DNA of 64,000 nt. Origin: Odobenus rosmarus divergens (taxonomy: Eukaryota; Chordata; Mammalia; Carnivora; Odobenidae). A program made the translations under genes and the position numbers. Every line of letters begins with the position of its first letter. The stretch's first letter is position 1. The DNA lies in contig NW_004450397.1 in assembly GCF_000321225.1 (NCBI RefSeq), forward strand, positions 3,720,091 to 3,784,090, read 5' to 3'. Under the pieces are notes generated by a model that worked only from the letters and a program-made list of their open reading frames with translations, did not search any database and was not told the DNA's origin. This document shows, piece by piece, positions 11,548 through 23,886 of this stretch.

Positions 11548-12545
11548 TTGACCTCCAGGGTTTATGACCTAGTTAGGGAGAGAGGCATATACGTCAATGG
11601 AGTTTGTTATAAATCATTAGTTACTAGGATGAAATCATACTGGAATTTGTTTCCATAGCAAGGATGTTTCTAACAATATCTACCTACCAACTGTTTGTTC
11701 ACAATTTGTCAGCATGGTAATAAAGAAGACTGGTTTCCAGACACATCGGTATTACACAAATACCTCAACCATGACAAAAGTTGAATGATAATACTACTAT
11801 AGAGAAATGTTACTTGATTTTTTATATGAGGCAAAAAGTAAAAAGGCTCAATAATGTATTCTATTGGACTAAGAAAGAGGAAAATTTCAGCTTATCACAA
11901 CCAAAGGAGCAAAGCCTTTAGGAACTTAAACTGTGTCTTTATGGCAGGGCAGAATGGGATTTTGGTGATGACCTGTTAATCTAATTAGTTTGGACATCCA
12001 TTTGGATAATTTGAACTCCGAGAGGATAGGGCAGATGTTTGAAAATATGATTCAGAACATAAATCTAAATATGGGGTTCAAAGAAGGGGACCTAGAAATT
12101 AGATGTCAGTGAAAATGGTTTTGACACTTTCTCCTTGGATTTTTCAAGCTGGTGGTGATCATCATAGAAATGTAGATATCAAAAAAAAAAAAGATTAGGT
12201 AAAGTTAACATGTGAAATAGAGAATTCCAGGTGCAGTGGAAAAGTCTTACCAGAGGGACTTTGAAGGGAACCCACCATCTGCAGCTGTGAACATTGGGCC
12301 CACAATTTAACTTGCTCCTATTATTGACAGCTTTCTACTAAGACAGAATCAAGTAGCACGGCATCCAAATGTTGCTTCATGTTCTCTAGACACAGCCTAT
12401 TCCCTGCGGTATATTTTGTTACACACTTTCTTGCCACTTGCATTCAGTTTCATAAAAACTGTGTCTGGCGGGAAGGGTGCTAGCTGACATTTTTCACCCC
12501 CCACAAAAATCTCAAAGCAAAGTTGTTTTTCAAAGCACCTCTCTT
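11548..12545. other. Unassigned non-coding DNA
   Basis: No exon or repeat is recognised except an A run at 12181-12192. Confidence 0.5.
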
Positions 12546-13085
12546 TCCATGGTATTATTTCCTCTTATAGGTACTGCTTTAAAACAACCAACCAATGTGA
12601 TGATGACAGTCCCCTGCTGGAAGGGCTTCAACGGCGTCCCATTGCCCTTGAAGCCAAGTAGAAGTTCTGACACGTGCTCTGCAAAGTCCCCCAGGATCTG
12701 GCCCCAGTCCCCTTGTCTAATCACAGGGAATGTTCTGTCTTTCAGTTCCCTAAATAGTCAAAGCTCTCTTTTGCCCCTGAGCACCTGTTCCGACTGTTCC
12801 CTGTGCTTCTGTATTGATTGTCTCCTCATCTCTGTCTGCTTAACCACCACCTCACTTTCCCAAGTCCACATTCCACACCCTTTTTCATGGCACTTCCTCC
12901 TGTGGTAGCACGTACCACTCAGCACCATAATCGCGTGCTTACCTGTATGTATTCTCCCACTTACTATGACGTTTTCCAAGGGCTGACACTGATGCTTTGT
13001 GGTTCAATATTGTATTCTCAATGCCTGGTGGACAAAGTTGGTAACTAGACAGTGTTTTGAACAAATGAATAAGTAAATGAAGGAA
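12546..13085 (+). mobile_element. L2 LINE 3' fragment
   Basis: The segment follows L2 in sense: 'agtcccctgctggaagggct', 'caacggcgtcccattgccct', 'gaagccaagtagaagttctg', 'aggatctggccccagtcccc', 'ctgagcacctgttcc', and a 3' end 'tattctcaatgcctggtgga' leading to 'gaacaaatgaataagtaaat'. A 143-codon frame at 12477-12908 crosses it, but the frame does not follow an L2 reading frame convincingly. It is treated as a fossil. Confidence 0.8.
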
Positions 13086-14789
13086 ATAGAGACATATACT
13101 ATCTGTGACATCTCTGGGAGGTGAGTAACTACTAATATTTATGTCAAATATTTCAAATACCCTTCCTGTTCAAAAACAAGTAAAACTGATCTATGTATTG
13201 AAGGTCAGAATAGTGGTTACCTTTGGGAGTATTGACTGGGAAGAAGCACAATGCTACCTCCCGAGGAACAGAAAATTTTCCCTATCTTGTCCTGGGTGTT
13301 GGTTTCATGGGCCTTTGCATAGACAAAAATTCATTGAGCTGGATTCACTTAGGATCTGCCCACTTTATTGCATAGGTTAATACAAAAGAAAGAAAAGAAT
13401 TTAACTATTTTTATCTCACTCTAATACCAAGGATATATTTTGTCTTTCATTAGCTCAAGAAATGTCTGGGTTCTGATTTTAAAGCTAGTCTTGTAATTCT
13501 GCTTAAGATTGCAACTATTTGATAAGATTTCCCCAAACCTCCTAGCACAGGTGTGGTGGGCCAATGAAAGCCTTTCCTTCTACCCCTGGAGCCCAGAGCA
13601 ATTCCAAACCAGCTAAAGGGCTGTTGTTGGTCTTGCCTGAGCAACCTGTGGTGGTTGGGTCACCCCAAATCGAACCCACCTCCAACAGTAATGAAGATGG
13701 CCTCTAACCAATGATGGAATTCCCCAGTTCTCAAACTTGAGTTCTTCAGGGGGACTTCCAATGAATTAAGCAGAATTCTTGTGCAATTAAGCCATCATTC
13801 CAGCATATTATCATTTAAAATTGCTTCAAGAAATTATTCTATGCTTCTAAAGGTATGAGTTAATTTTCTTCTTGTTAAGTGAATTAAATTTGTACGCCTG
13901 TTTATAGAATTCTTGAGTTAACCTTCATTTATTGTTCCATTTGCTCTTCATACAACTATTAACGTTTTTTTTGAAAATATACTCTTTATTCATTCTGATG
14001 CATATTTGAGACCAATTGTAACATTTCTAAATTACCTTTATTCTAACCTGTCTCCCCCATCATACCTTTCTGTATTTGCTGTACTTGAGCTTTGCAGTAC
14101 CCCAAATCCTTTGTCTGCAGGGTTAAACAGGCAATGCAAATTGACTGCAGATTGGTCTGCATCATCATTCTGACTTTGTTGAATCCTGCAGTTATTCAGT
14201 GTGGGATAATGATCAAAATCAATCGCAAATTTGTAGTTGTCTTTGAGGGATATTTATTATTGTTATGAGATGGTGCACAAACTATTGGAGCACTATTTAT
14301 GAAGGCAGGAACATGCTTCTCTCTGAAGATTTTCTCTTTTAAAGGGCACATAAAGTTTCAGGCTTGCTTTTCAGCTCCATAAATACACATATGGTTGCAT
14401 AGTGTTAAAACAGATCATCCATCTTGAGTTTCTTTTGGTTCAAGCAGCCGTGGGACTAAATCTCATATGAACTATATAAGCCCATGTATTTAAATCAACT
14501 TTAATGGGGAAAAAGTAGTTCAACTGCTTGATAATTCAGGACAAGAAAAAAATTGTAACTCGAATTTTAACAATGTATTCAACAAAGTTGAAAAACCCTC
14601 AGAAAAGTGAGCTGCATATTTTTCAGCTCTATGTGCATTAAATCCACTAAATGTTTTTCGGCAGTATCTATAGTCACGTTTGAAGTCATCTTAGTGAAGG
14701 TTCTTACTTTTAACCTTTGAAAAACAAGACATTACAGAATACTGAGATCTATTTATGTAAGCACACACACACACAATACAGAATCAGTA
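13086..14789. other. Unassigned non-coding DNA; part may be conserved regulatory sequence
   Basis: No exon is supported. Sequence at about 14090-14520 is repeat-free and contains ATGCAAAT (octamer-like, 14134-14141) and several AT-rich homeodomain-like sites. This would fit a conserved non-coding element but is only a suspicion. A short (CA)n lies at 14761-14774. Confidence 0.4.
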
Positions 14790-14905
14790 TTGGATAATAT
14801 AAGTGCATAAGAAATTACTCCAGAACTTAATGGCTTAATGGCTGAAATAATAATATTTATGTTGCTCGTGAGTGTGCAATTTGGTCAGGGTTCGACAAAG
14901 AAAAG
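14790..14905. repeat. Possible LTR-type repeat fragment
   Basis: 'agaaattactccagaactta' followed by 'atggcttaatggctgaa' and 'aatatttatgttgctcgtga' resembles the common 'cacaaacttagtggctt...tttatt' segment of old mammalian repeats. The family is uncertain. Confidence 0.35.
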
Positions 14906-15089
14906 GTATACAAGGATGCTTATGGAAAGAGGAAAAAAGCATTATTTAAAGGTATTACTATTTGACAGTATTTTTGCCATAGTAACAATTTCCCCCTTTT
15001 TCCACTGCATTGTCTCCCTCATTCCAGCTCATAGTCCAGTTCTGTGTTCCTATGCCCTGGGGAAGCATGACTAGGAGGGAAACAGAAAG

Positions 15090-15780
15090 AGCTAGAAAGT
15101 CTCTCGCTTTTGTGCTTTTAATTTCTTGAACCCTTCAAGGAGCTCCTCTGGCAGGTGCCTGGGATACAAATATCTGATAGAGGGATTCCCTCTGAGGGAA
15201 AAACATCAAGATTACGTGAAGGAAGAATTGGTCCCCCAGATAGCAGCTACGGTCCTGAGAAGAAAACCTAAATCTCACAGGTATTTTAATTTTGGAAGTT
15301 GGCTCTCCAGGTGCCAGAGGGCTAAGAGAGCAAAAAGGGGTGCTTCAAGGTGACAATCTGGAGGCAGTTGGAGCAGGGAGCGGGGACCCCCAAACTGTTG
15401 GAGGGGAGGGTCTCACGGAGGTGAGGCTCAGACCTGGGAGACCGGAGCACTGCCCAGCCACTGCTGACTGTTGTGGGGGGCCCGTGTGGCAGATTCTGGG
15501 TGCTGGAGGACACACTGGGGCCGAGGTCTGAGCCAACTCCTGCTGGTGGACAAATCGCCAGCCCTGGGCAACACTGACGAGACCAGCAATAAACAGGAGG
15601 AAAGACACTTCTGCTTTCCTTCTGCCTTCCAGGTCCCTCTGCTGTTGCCAATTGGCAGGACTGGCAGAAAGGCAGCAGGCAAGGAAGTCTGGGAATTAAA
15701 GTTTCCAGGGTTCCAGGCCCAGCATTGCAGAACAGGGTGTAAAAGGGGTGAGTTTGGAGCTGAGAGGCGATAGGTAAATA
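15090..15780. other. GC-richer block, likely old interspersed repeat, no gene supported
   Basis: Base composition rises sharply compared with the AT-rich flanks. Text at 15620-15760 ('ccaattggcaggactggcag', 'gcaaggaagtctgggaatta', 'cagcattgcagaacagggtg') resembles an interspersed repeat that I know but cannot name. Several open frames arise here, including the window's longest (minus, 15322-16026, 234 codons). Their translations are low-complexity and Pro/Ser/Gln-rich, with no domain or conserved motif. The open frames are best explained by high GC lowering stop-codon frequency. A real exon cannot be excluded without a protein search. Confidence 0.45.
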
Positions 15781-17040
15781 ACCAGCTTGTGCCCGTACTT
15801 GAAAAAAGGTACTGCTGGATTTAAGAGAAAGAAACTGCGAGTTGGTAAGAGCTAGATTTTGGTGGGTCCTGGGATTTTGTTTCCTTGGCAGAAGTATTAA
15901 AAATGGAAGAGAAAGAATACAAACAGGGACAGGAAATTTCTTAGCAGAGGCATATGTAGATATTACCTGAGGACCAAGTACCCATCTCCCCACCCTTGAT
16001 ATCACATTATCACGGACCCCTGTCAACTCAGATACACCCTAGAAAGAAAAGCATTGTCTCAAGATGATGAAGATTAAATTTTGATTCGCAGGCAGAGCGA
16101 GGACTTGCTATAGAAATTAGTTTGAGTTCATATTTCAAGTGTGTCTGAGTTCGTGAACTAAGAGTTCTAGCCTCTATATTATATTTTCAATTGTGTAAAA
16201 ATTGCAGACGCAGGAGAAATGTTGGAAGGTTAACACCAATTACTTCTGCAATTATGATTTCTCGGGTCTAGCATCATGACTGGTTCGTTTTTCTTCTTAT
16301 CTTTCATTATTTCGTAGTTTTCCATAATAAGCCTGTATCACTCTTACAATACAAATTGTTTTTTAAAAGCTTGTGGGTGTAAATGTTATATAGTGCTTTA
16401 CTATTGTATCATGCCTCAAATACATTTCTGAATTGGTCTGATGAAGAGTCTAAAGTTCCCTTTTTATTCTCATAGTTTGTGTTGAGGAGATTAGAAACTA
16501 GCAGGTCCTATGACTTCCCCTCCTCAATGTGTCCTAAACTTCCTGCACCTTCCGAAGGGGGGAAAAAGGGAGCATAGTCTTCATTTCCTATTTCATTTTG
16601 ACAAGAAAATATTAATTCCAATGATTTTCTAGTTTGAAATTTTCATATACCTTTCTTCCATCTGTTGGCACCAGAGTCTGGCTCTATTATGGCAGCATAT
16701 GATGGATCTTGAAAATGTGGCAGAAACAATTTGCCAAAAGCCTTGGAAAACAGATTCCAAAAGTTCAGACAGGGTCCTGTTTCTGTCAGCAAAACATGGG
16801 CAATGGGACAAGGTCTGGGAGATAAATATGACTGAAGAAAAGAAAAAAAGAAAGGTCAGGCACTTTACTTTCCACATAGTCCTTGTCACCCTAATACTTA
16901 GAACGTAGAAAAACTTCTGTATTCAAAAGAAAAAGAAGAGAAAGACTCAGTTGCTTTAACTTTTGTAGGGCCCTAACTCCCAGGACAAATGATGATCTGG
17001 GGATTTAAACTTTACATCTGCCTTTAGGCACTGTCTTGAA
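15781..17040. other. Unassigned non-coding DNA
   Basis: No exon or repeat is recognised. Complementary short frames near 16629-16908 have no family resemblance. Confidence 0.5.
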
Positions 17041-17283
17041 ATCTGTTGTGAATCCCCAGTGTTATTAGTCCAGGAGATAGCCAGAGATAGCAAGATGCCC
17101 CAGAGGCCCGGAGCAAGACGGTCACCTGTGACTGGCATCCGCTTGGGTTCTAAGCAGACCACAGTGAGCAAAGTAGTCCTGTTGACCCCTGATGGACATA
17201 CAGCGTGAGGAAAACATCTTTGTTGTTTTAAATCACTAAGATTTTGGGGCTGTTTATTGTAGCATGGCCTAGTCTACTGCATA
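17041..17283 (+). repeat. Probable MaLR/LTR 3' remnant
   Basis: The end 'ctttgttgttttaaatcact' then 'aagattttggggctgtttat' and 'agcatggcctagtctactgc' resembles the 3' terminal part of old mammalian LTR-type repeats ('ttaagccactgagatttggg' type). The 5' limit is uncertain. Confidence 0.45.
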
Positions 17284-18179
17284 TTACAATATCCATCTGC
17301 AAAAGCATTTTAAAGAATCTGTGTTTGTGTTCTCCACCAGGTGAGCAACAGTTGCTGCCGGTTCTCATTTCAGGGATTCAGGGCAGGGGTTTAGATATTT
17401 TGATAACTTTCCCTAATTAATATGTATCCTATTATAACACGCTTTCATTTAGTATCGATACTTCACCTCTGCTGCGCCTTTTGGAAAATACTTTCACATT
17501 TTGTGTTCTCATATATTCTTTTTCTTCCTATAGTTATTTCTTAAAATCCGTGTGATGAATGCTTAATGTACATTCCCATGAATGTAACTGATAGATTTCT
17601 GCTTTTTCAACCATTACGGTTTAAAATTTAAGTGTCTGTATGTAATAAATCTAAGCAAATTTTTCACTTCGATGTTTAGGTAATTTATCTGGCCACCATA
17701 TAATGACTAGAAGATTATACTCTTCTTTCCTTTAATAAATCCCACAAGGAACAGAACCAGGAACAGGAAATTAGCGTTTCAAAAATCAGCCATAGCGAGG
17801 CTGTGAAGAGAAAGCTCTCCAAAGATAAGACTATTGTGGCTATGAATTCATGAAAATATATTAACTATTTTCTTTACGTCAATCTTTTCTCAAAATCTTG
17901 TAAGGCGTTCCAGGCTACTAACAGGCTCCCTTCTTCAGACTTGATATTGGACTTTTTTTTTCTTTTCTTTTTTTAATCATTGCATTTTTTCAGGTGCTCC
18001 CATCAGTAGGGTGAATTTCAGAATTGTTTTTATTGGGTGTGGATCTTTTTGAGGGAATTGGCAAACCAGGTGGCTTGGAAGCCACTGTTTTTCCATCAGC
18101 TGGGAGCAGTAACTTAATCCCTGCACCCTGACCAGCTCTGACCTAAGTGAACACAGCTTGGCCTCTATCACAGGATAAG
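17284..18179. other. Unassigned non-coding DNA
   Basis: No exon or repeat is recognised. A T-rich tract lies at 17953-17976. Confidence 0.5.
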
Positions 18180-19050
18180 ATTGTAGGCCAGAGCTGGGCT
18201 GCAGGTCCCCAGCTGAGGAAAAGGGAAGGCGGGGAAGATAAGAGCTGGGGTTTCAAATATCCTTAATGGGAATTCTGCACAGTCATTTTTCATCGGGGCT
18301 GGGTGCTGCCAGGACTTTGATTACCTCTTCTTCCCTGGGAATCCTTTTGTTTGGTCCCTCTAGTGTTTGGACTTTGGCCAGGCCGGGGTTTTTTTGTGTG
18401 TTTTCCAGGTAACTCTGGTCTGTCTCCGTACAGCCCGGGGTGACTCATGCGTCTGTAACTGATAGACCACTGTCTGATTTTTCAGCAATCCAAATTTTCC
18501 TCACATATCCATGCCCCGAAAGGCGAAGGCGAGGTTTTTTTCCTTTTGTTTTCCTGGCTATTGTCTTGCTGGCTTGGAAAGCCAAAAATGCATGTCAGCC
18601 ATGAAACCGGGCATTTTCATCGGTATTTTTATTTTTTTATTTTTTTGGTGATGCCTTCTGAAAGCAAATCAACAGGTTAAAAAAGAGAAGGCAGTCAGAG
18701 AAGGAATGACATTGGTTAGGGGTTTCTGATATGAGTCTGAGGGACCTGTCACATCGAGCCTCAGAATGATTTTCATTAGCTGCATGACTGAAATGCCCTA
18801 TCAGCATGGCCCTTTACAGCCGGGCCATCCGACGAGTGAGTAGCCAGGAAGGGGAGAAGCCCAGGGCCGTGGTGAGGCCAGCTGCAGACACAAACCACAC
18901 TGTGCCCTTTGCCCGCATCTCCACGCTGCTAACAAAAGGTAATTCAACGAGGCACATTTTCCAATTCTTGGCTTTGTGAAAGCGGCTGAGAATGTTAATG
19001 AAGTTCTGCCCAATTTTTGCCTGTTACCAATGCGGCTCCTGAAAGTGAGA
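18180..19050. promoter_or_regulatory. Candidate conserved non-coding / enhancer-like segment
   Basis: Nearly 900 bp contains no recognisable repeat in a window otherwise crowded with repeats. GC is moderate, CpGs are retained ('gcccatccgacgagtg'-like text around 18826-18840, 'cccgaaaggcgaaggcg' at about 18515-18531), and transcription-factor-like words are frequent. These include a consensus AP-1 site TGACTCA at 18441-18447 and GATA-type words near 18237. Retained CpGs and absence of repeats fit constrained regulatory DNA. This is inference from one sequence; the minus frame at 18801-19061 is not convincing as an exon. Confidence 0.3.
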
Positions 19051-20394
19051 AATCTGAGCAACAGACCAGGTTTTCCGTCAACAACAAAGGAGATTCCTTC
19101 AGGAATTTCAGGTTAATGCAAGTAGCCTTGTCCTGGCGGGGCCTCAGACCAACTATGGCCTGGCTTGAGTCTCCTTCACAGGAATGGAGCATAGCAGGTT
19201 GTGCAGTGGGGCTGAGAGCACGTGGTCAAAGAGGCCCAGAACTTTTGTGGGATGCTCGTGGACCACACTCTGTCCAGGAACCGCCAATCTGTCGCCAATA
19301 CCAGTCTGTTGTTGATACCTCCATTTCTTTAGCGACGGAGGGATCATCTGGTTGTGAGTCTAGGGTATGATTCTGTGCTTACCCAAAAAGGCAAAACAAA
19401 TGCTGGGTGTTGTCAGGGAGGCGACTGAAAATGTAACTTCTTCCTGTTTTAAAGAAAGAGGGCCCTTCCCAGGGAGAGTCATGTGCTGCTCTGGAGACAG
19501 CATTCTGGGTGCCGTTCAGGAAAGGGGCTGAGTATGTGAGACGGCTGTGAAAGCAAATTAGAAAAAGACCACAACTTTCCAATCTGAGGAGAAAGAAGCT
19601 GAGAAAAGATGTGCTGGAGGTCCCGAAAACAACACAGGAATGTAGCACGAATGAAAAAAGATGATAGCTCTATGTTAGAGGTTGTCAGGTTCTTTCACTG
19701 GTTGTACCTTGCACTACTTCCTGTAACAAAAACTCCCCTTGAGCTGAGAATTTGCTCACTGTTTAACAAACACGGACCACCCTTTCTTGTTACCATACTC
19801 ACATTACTTTTGTCATTGCCCTCACATATGTCTCTAGACCCTGCTGCTACGTCTAAACCCCACTTACTAAAATAGGCCAACATAAACCACCTCAGCCAAA
19901 GGTACAATTCCCATATCCTTTATGGTCTTCCCATATGTTTGACAATAATCTACTGTCAGGTGAAGTTTCTTATATTGCTGTCTTGAATTATCAAACACTA
20001 TTTCTTATTAACTTTTAACATGTTTTCTGCACGAACATGTAAATAATGATTTTTTTTTAAACTAAAATATAAGCTGTGTATATGAAAGAAGCCATACTTT
20101 CCAGGCCAGTCATAACACATGGTTTGCATGAATTAGGTGGCTGCATATAACTAAAACCTCAGGAAAACAGTTTAAGAAGATGATATTCTCACTTAAGTTA
20201 TAGAAGTTCGGAGATAGGGAGAGAGTCTCAGGTCATTAAAGATAGACTGCTTCCATCTGTTCCACCACCTTGATGCATGGCTTCTCTCTGGTGGGTTACT
20301 TACTGAGGCAAGATGGCCATGCAAGTTTTAGTTATTTTGTCTGCAGTCCGTGTCAGGAAGGAGGAAGAGGAGAGGAACAAATGTCCTCCCAGAT
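19051..20394. other. Unassigned non-coding DNA
   Basis: No exon or repeat family is recognised. Overlapping frames at 19017-19370, 19379-19648 and 19609-19907 on both strands have no family features. Confidence 0.45.
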
Positions 20395-20624
20395 GAGTCA
20401 GCAACTTTTTTTTTTAAGATTTATTTTATTTATTTTAGAGAGAGAGAGAACAAGAGCAAGAGGGCCAGAGGGAGAGGGAAAGAGAATCTCAAGCAGACTC
20501 CACCCTGAGTGCAAAGCCAGAAGCCAGTTCGATCTCATGACCCTGAGATCACGACCTGAGTTGAAACTAAGAGTCTGATGTTTAACGGACTGCACTACCC
20601 AGGCACCCGGAGTCGGTAACTTTT
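20395..20624 (-). mobile_element. Can-SINE, antisense, with target-site duplication
   Basis: The tRNA-Lys-derived carnivore SINE lies in reverse: T run and 'aagatttattttatttattt', GA-rich region, 'atcacgacctgagttgaa', 'actacccaggcaccc'. The body is 20410-20609. Flanking direct repeats at 20395-20409 (gagtcagcaactttt) and 20610-20624 (gagtcggtaactttt) match at 13 of 15 bases, a decayed TSD. Frames at 20270-20578 and 20398-20595 read through the SINE and are not genes. Confidence 0.95.
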
Positions 20625-22555
20625 AAAGGTGGCTTCTCAGGATACTTTTCTTATATCTCATTGGCCAGTAATATTGTCATCTGTCTATTCTTGGCAACAA
20701 GAGAGGTTGGAAAACTTAGCCTTTTAACTGGCATCCCAGCCATCACACATACAATACTGGTTTTGATACAAAGGAAGAAAGATATTGGGTGTTAGCTAGA
20801 AGTCCCTGCCACATGATCTGACAAATAATTTGATGGTACATCTAGAAGGCATATCAAAAAACTGGAAATTCCAGGAAATTCTAATGAGTTATGGAGAAGT
20901 AATGAACTGATGGCATACGGACTGAATTTCACCTGCAGACACATTGTATTCAGCCAACATGATATTTATATTTTGTTGAGCCAACACTTAAAATTGGGAG
21001 AATGTACATAAATTCCAGAGCAGAATGAATAAAGAGGTCTTCAGAGTGACTGTAGTTGTTCCTCAAGGCCTCCCCAAAATGTGCCTCATGTGGGTTCACA
21101 AACCAGTCCAACAACACAGTTGTGACCACCTAGTTTCCCCCATGTTCTAATCCCTCTTGTCCACTGACCACAAAGTGTCCTCACAACTGCCTCTCCAAGG
21201 AGCCCACCTGGAAAGCACCAATGTAGCCAGGGATGATCCCAAGGTAGCCAGTTCCCTGGGCCTGGGTGCTAGAAGATTCTTTAAGATATCACTCAACATG
21301 GAAAAAATTGTGGCCTCCACCCAACTCTATTTCCCAGTTTATCACTTCTCCCCCAGAGCAGCACTGCCCACAGCCTCTTGAAGTCCCTCCTGTGTTTCTT
21401 ACCTCCACCACACCCACACTCCCAAGTATCTAATTAAAGGGATACATCAGCTTTTGGCTCCCACACACCCTAACTGCCAGCACACCAATTCAGTATAAAA
21501 TGCCAGAAAGAAATCAGTTGCTATTCCCCCCTCCCCATGCTCTACTTCCTCTCTCCCCTCAGATTGTGCCTCCAAACCAATTCTTCCCTCCTTCATTTAT
21601 AAATGAAGTGGGTACGTTGGTGGATGAAAACAGATAACTGATATAATCTGGGGGGAGGCTGCACAGAGTCATATCGGAGCCTCTCCTCAGCAAGCTCACT
21701 TGTCCCATTACTCAGTGAATCCTCATCAAACCCGTAGAAGGCCTGGGCACAGAGAATCCACTTAAGTGATAAAGAAAGAGAATCACTGACTGCAGTATTT
21801 ATTTTAGAGAAAGAGACAGAAGAAATTGAAAGGCAGAGAAGCCCGTAGGTTACTTGTTCAGGGTGGCCTCCACTGAACCATAGTCCCCTAAGCATGAGCA
21901 AGACACATTCCATGAAAGCTCAGAAAAAAATCAAACATGAAGAACACCTACTACTACAACCATGGGACCAAGTGTGGGACAAAAGGTTTTTTGATCCCTA
22001 AGAGCTCATGTAAGCCCAGAGAGCTGTTTAATTTAATGCAAAGAAGATATGATAACTTTCACTCTTCCTGTTCCTTCCAGACATCTGATAAGCTGGGATT
22101 AATTTTTATGTTCAGCTATGTGAGACCAAAGCAACTTCTCATGGTTACCATGGGATACCTTCTAAATATGTGCCTGATGTGATTTCCCCAAATTGTTATG
22201 CAATGAAAATGACATAGCTTCTAAGTATGGTGTTTTCTCAATTGCATGCCCAGAGAAATGTGGTATTTCCCCCAAGGATCATATTATACTGGGCTTGGTT
22301 ATGTGTCAGTAGATTTCAGTAATGGAGAATTAAAGCCTTTCTAGCTACAAGACAACAATAAACAGAGACTGATTAATTTGGGGTTAGTAATTTGAATGAT
22401 AGCAACTTATTTTTCTTAACAAGGGAAATTTGCTTTCTAATGGAAAGCATAAGACATATTTCCGACTGAAAGATAGTTATTTGTGCCGGATGTGCTCATC
22501 ATACTTTGTATAGCCTTTGACTATTGAACTTTTATAATAGTGATTATTTGTTCGG
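20625..22555. other. Unassigned non-coding DNA
   Basis: About 1.9 kb has no recognised exon or repeat. Frames at 21157-21381, 21593-21913 and 21937-22182 have no family resemblance. Confidence 0.45.
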
Positions 22556-22559
22556 TTGT

Positions 22560-22675
22560 CTCTTCCCTACTAAACACGATCTCCTTGAGGGCATGGGGTG
22601 TGTCGTTTGTTTTTAAATCCCCAACATCTGATGTATTGGAGCCATCCCATAAATGGTGGTTAATGAATTAATGGA
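22560..22675 (+). mobile_element. L2 LINE 3' end fragment
   Basis: 'ctaaacacgatctccttgag' then 'ggcatggggtgtgtc' and 'aatggtggttaatgaattaa' follow the terminal L2 blocks ('tgtaagctccatgagggcag'... 'gtgctcaataaatg'). Confidence 0.6.
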
Positions 22676-23167
22676 TGATGCAATGTAGTGGTCTACATAT
22701 GTTAGTGGTACTTTAGAAAAGAGGCCTTGGAAGAAAGACAATGTCCAGAAATAAAATTTGTTCTGAATAAACGTCTTTGCTACGTCCACAATTTTTGCTC
22801 CATGGTGAGAATGTAACAAAGATTTAACAGGATCTTCATTTCCCCACCAATATATACAAACCCAGAAAACAGATTTAGGATTGAGAACGGTAAGACAGAG
22901 AATCCTAATAATCCATTAAATCAGTCTGGCTATCTTTTCACCCTGAAAGTAATTATATTTGCAGAAGAGAAGATTCATCACATTATGTATGCCCTGTTCC
23001 TCTGTGTTTCTACCATTTCCTGCACTTCCCTCAGCCACCTCCTTGCATTGTGCAGTGACCTTTCTGAGACAGTGAGTACGGTGGTATTTCTAGAAAGTGA
23101 TATGGAAATGGTACGAAAGAGGAAGCAATTTTGAAAACAAGTTGTTCAGCCTTGTGTGTGAAAAATT
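22676..23167. other. Unassigned non-coding DNA
   Basis: No gene or repeat is recognised. Confidence 0.5.
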
Positions 23168-23356
23168 TAGGTAGGTACTTTTTTTTTTTAAGAGAGGGGC
23201 AGAGGGAGAGAGAGAATCTTAAGCAGGCTTCCTTTCCAGCACAGAGCTTGACTTGGGACTTGATCTCACAACGCTGAGATTATGACCTGAGCCAAAATCA
23301 AGAGTCAGACATTTAGCCGACTGAGCCATCCAGGCACCCCTAGGTAGATACTTTTT
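23168..23356 (-). mobile_element. Can-SINE, antisense, with target-site duplication
   Basis: Antisense Can-SINE body at about 23184-23340: T run, GA-rich block, 'attatgacctgagccaaaat', 'gactgagccatccaggcacc'. TSDs are at 23168-23183 (taggtaggtacttttt) and 23341-23356 (taggtagatacttttt), 15 of 16 matching. It is about 155 bp, shorter than the younger copies. Confidence 0.95.
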
Positions 23357-23886
23357 AAAAGCATTACTCATTTCTCATCTCCCTTTTACATGCTGTGTGT
23401 GTTTTCTTTGAACTCTTTTTTGTTTAAAGATGTATTAATTTCCTTACACATAGATCTCTCTTCCTCCCCTTTCTTTCTCATCTTCCTTTTCATCCCCAGA
23501 TACTCTTTCCTGTCCAGTAGAAAGCACAGATCCCCAAAGCTTATTGGTTTGTAGCAGCTGCAATAGAGAAACCCTGTGTGGAATTCAAGTTTGCTTTATT
23601 CGGGGGAGAGAGTTAGGGACATTCTGCCCAAATCATAATTGCCGGTTAGGGGACTCATACCTACCCATTAGCTCTATCCCAGTCTGCATGGGTCCCACCT
23701 GGGCCTTGTCATCAGCATTGGGGTTACCATGGCTTTATAGGTTTTTGCAAATTCAGCTATCAGAAAGTTGTTTCCTCCTTAATGCTTGCCCAGGATTATG
23801 GCCTGCAGCCATAACTACGATTTCCTGCTCATCTGATAGCAGTTCACCCTAACTGCTGACAAAAGGACTCAGCAGGATGCAGGTAG
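23357..23886. other. Unassigned non-coding DNA
   Basis: No repeat is recognised. The 102-codon plus frame at 23544-23852 has no family resemblance. Confidence 0.45.

Noticed and set aside
12477..12908. 143-codon plus frame as a gene
   Set aside because: It overlaps an L2 LINE 3' fragment and does not resemble any protein family.
15322..16026. 234-codon minus-strand open frame as a gene
   Set aside because: It lies in a GC-rich block where overlapping frames are open on both strands. The translation has no domain, no signal and no repeat structure, and part of the DNA resembles an interspersed repeat.
20270..20595. Two opposite frames rich in E/R as coding
   Set aside because: They cross the Can-SINE, whose GA-rich part encodes the E/R run.
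20410..20609. tRNA-like region in Can-SINEs as tRNA genes
   Set aside because: The tRNA-Lys similarity is ancestral to the SINE head. The copies are followed by SINE bodies and A tails and do not form intact tRNA genes.
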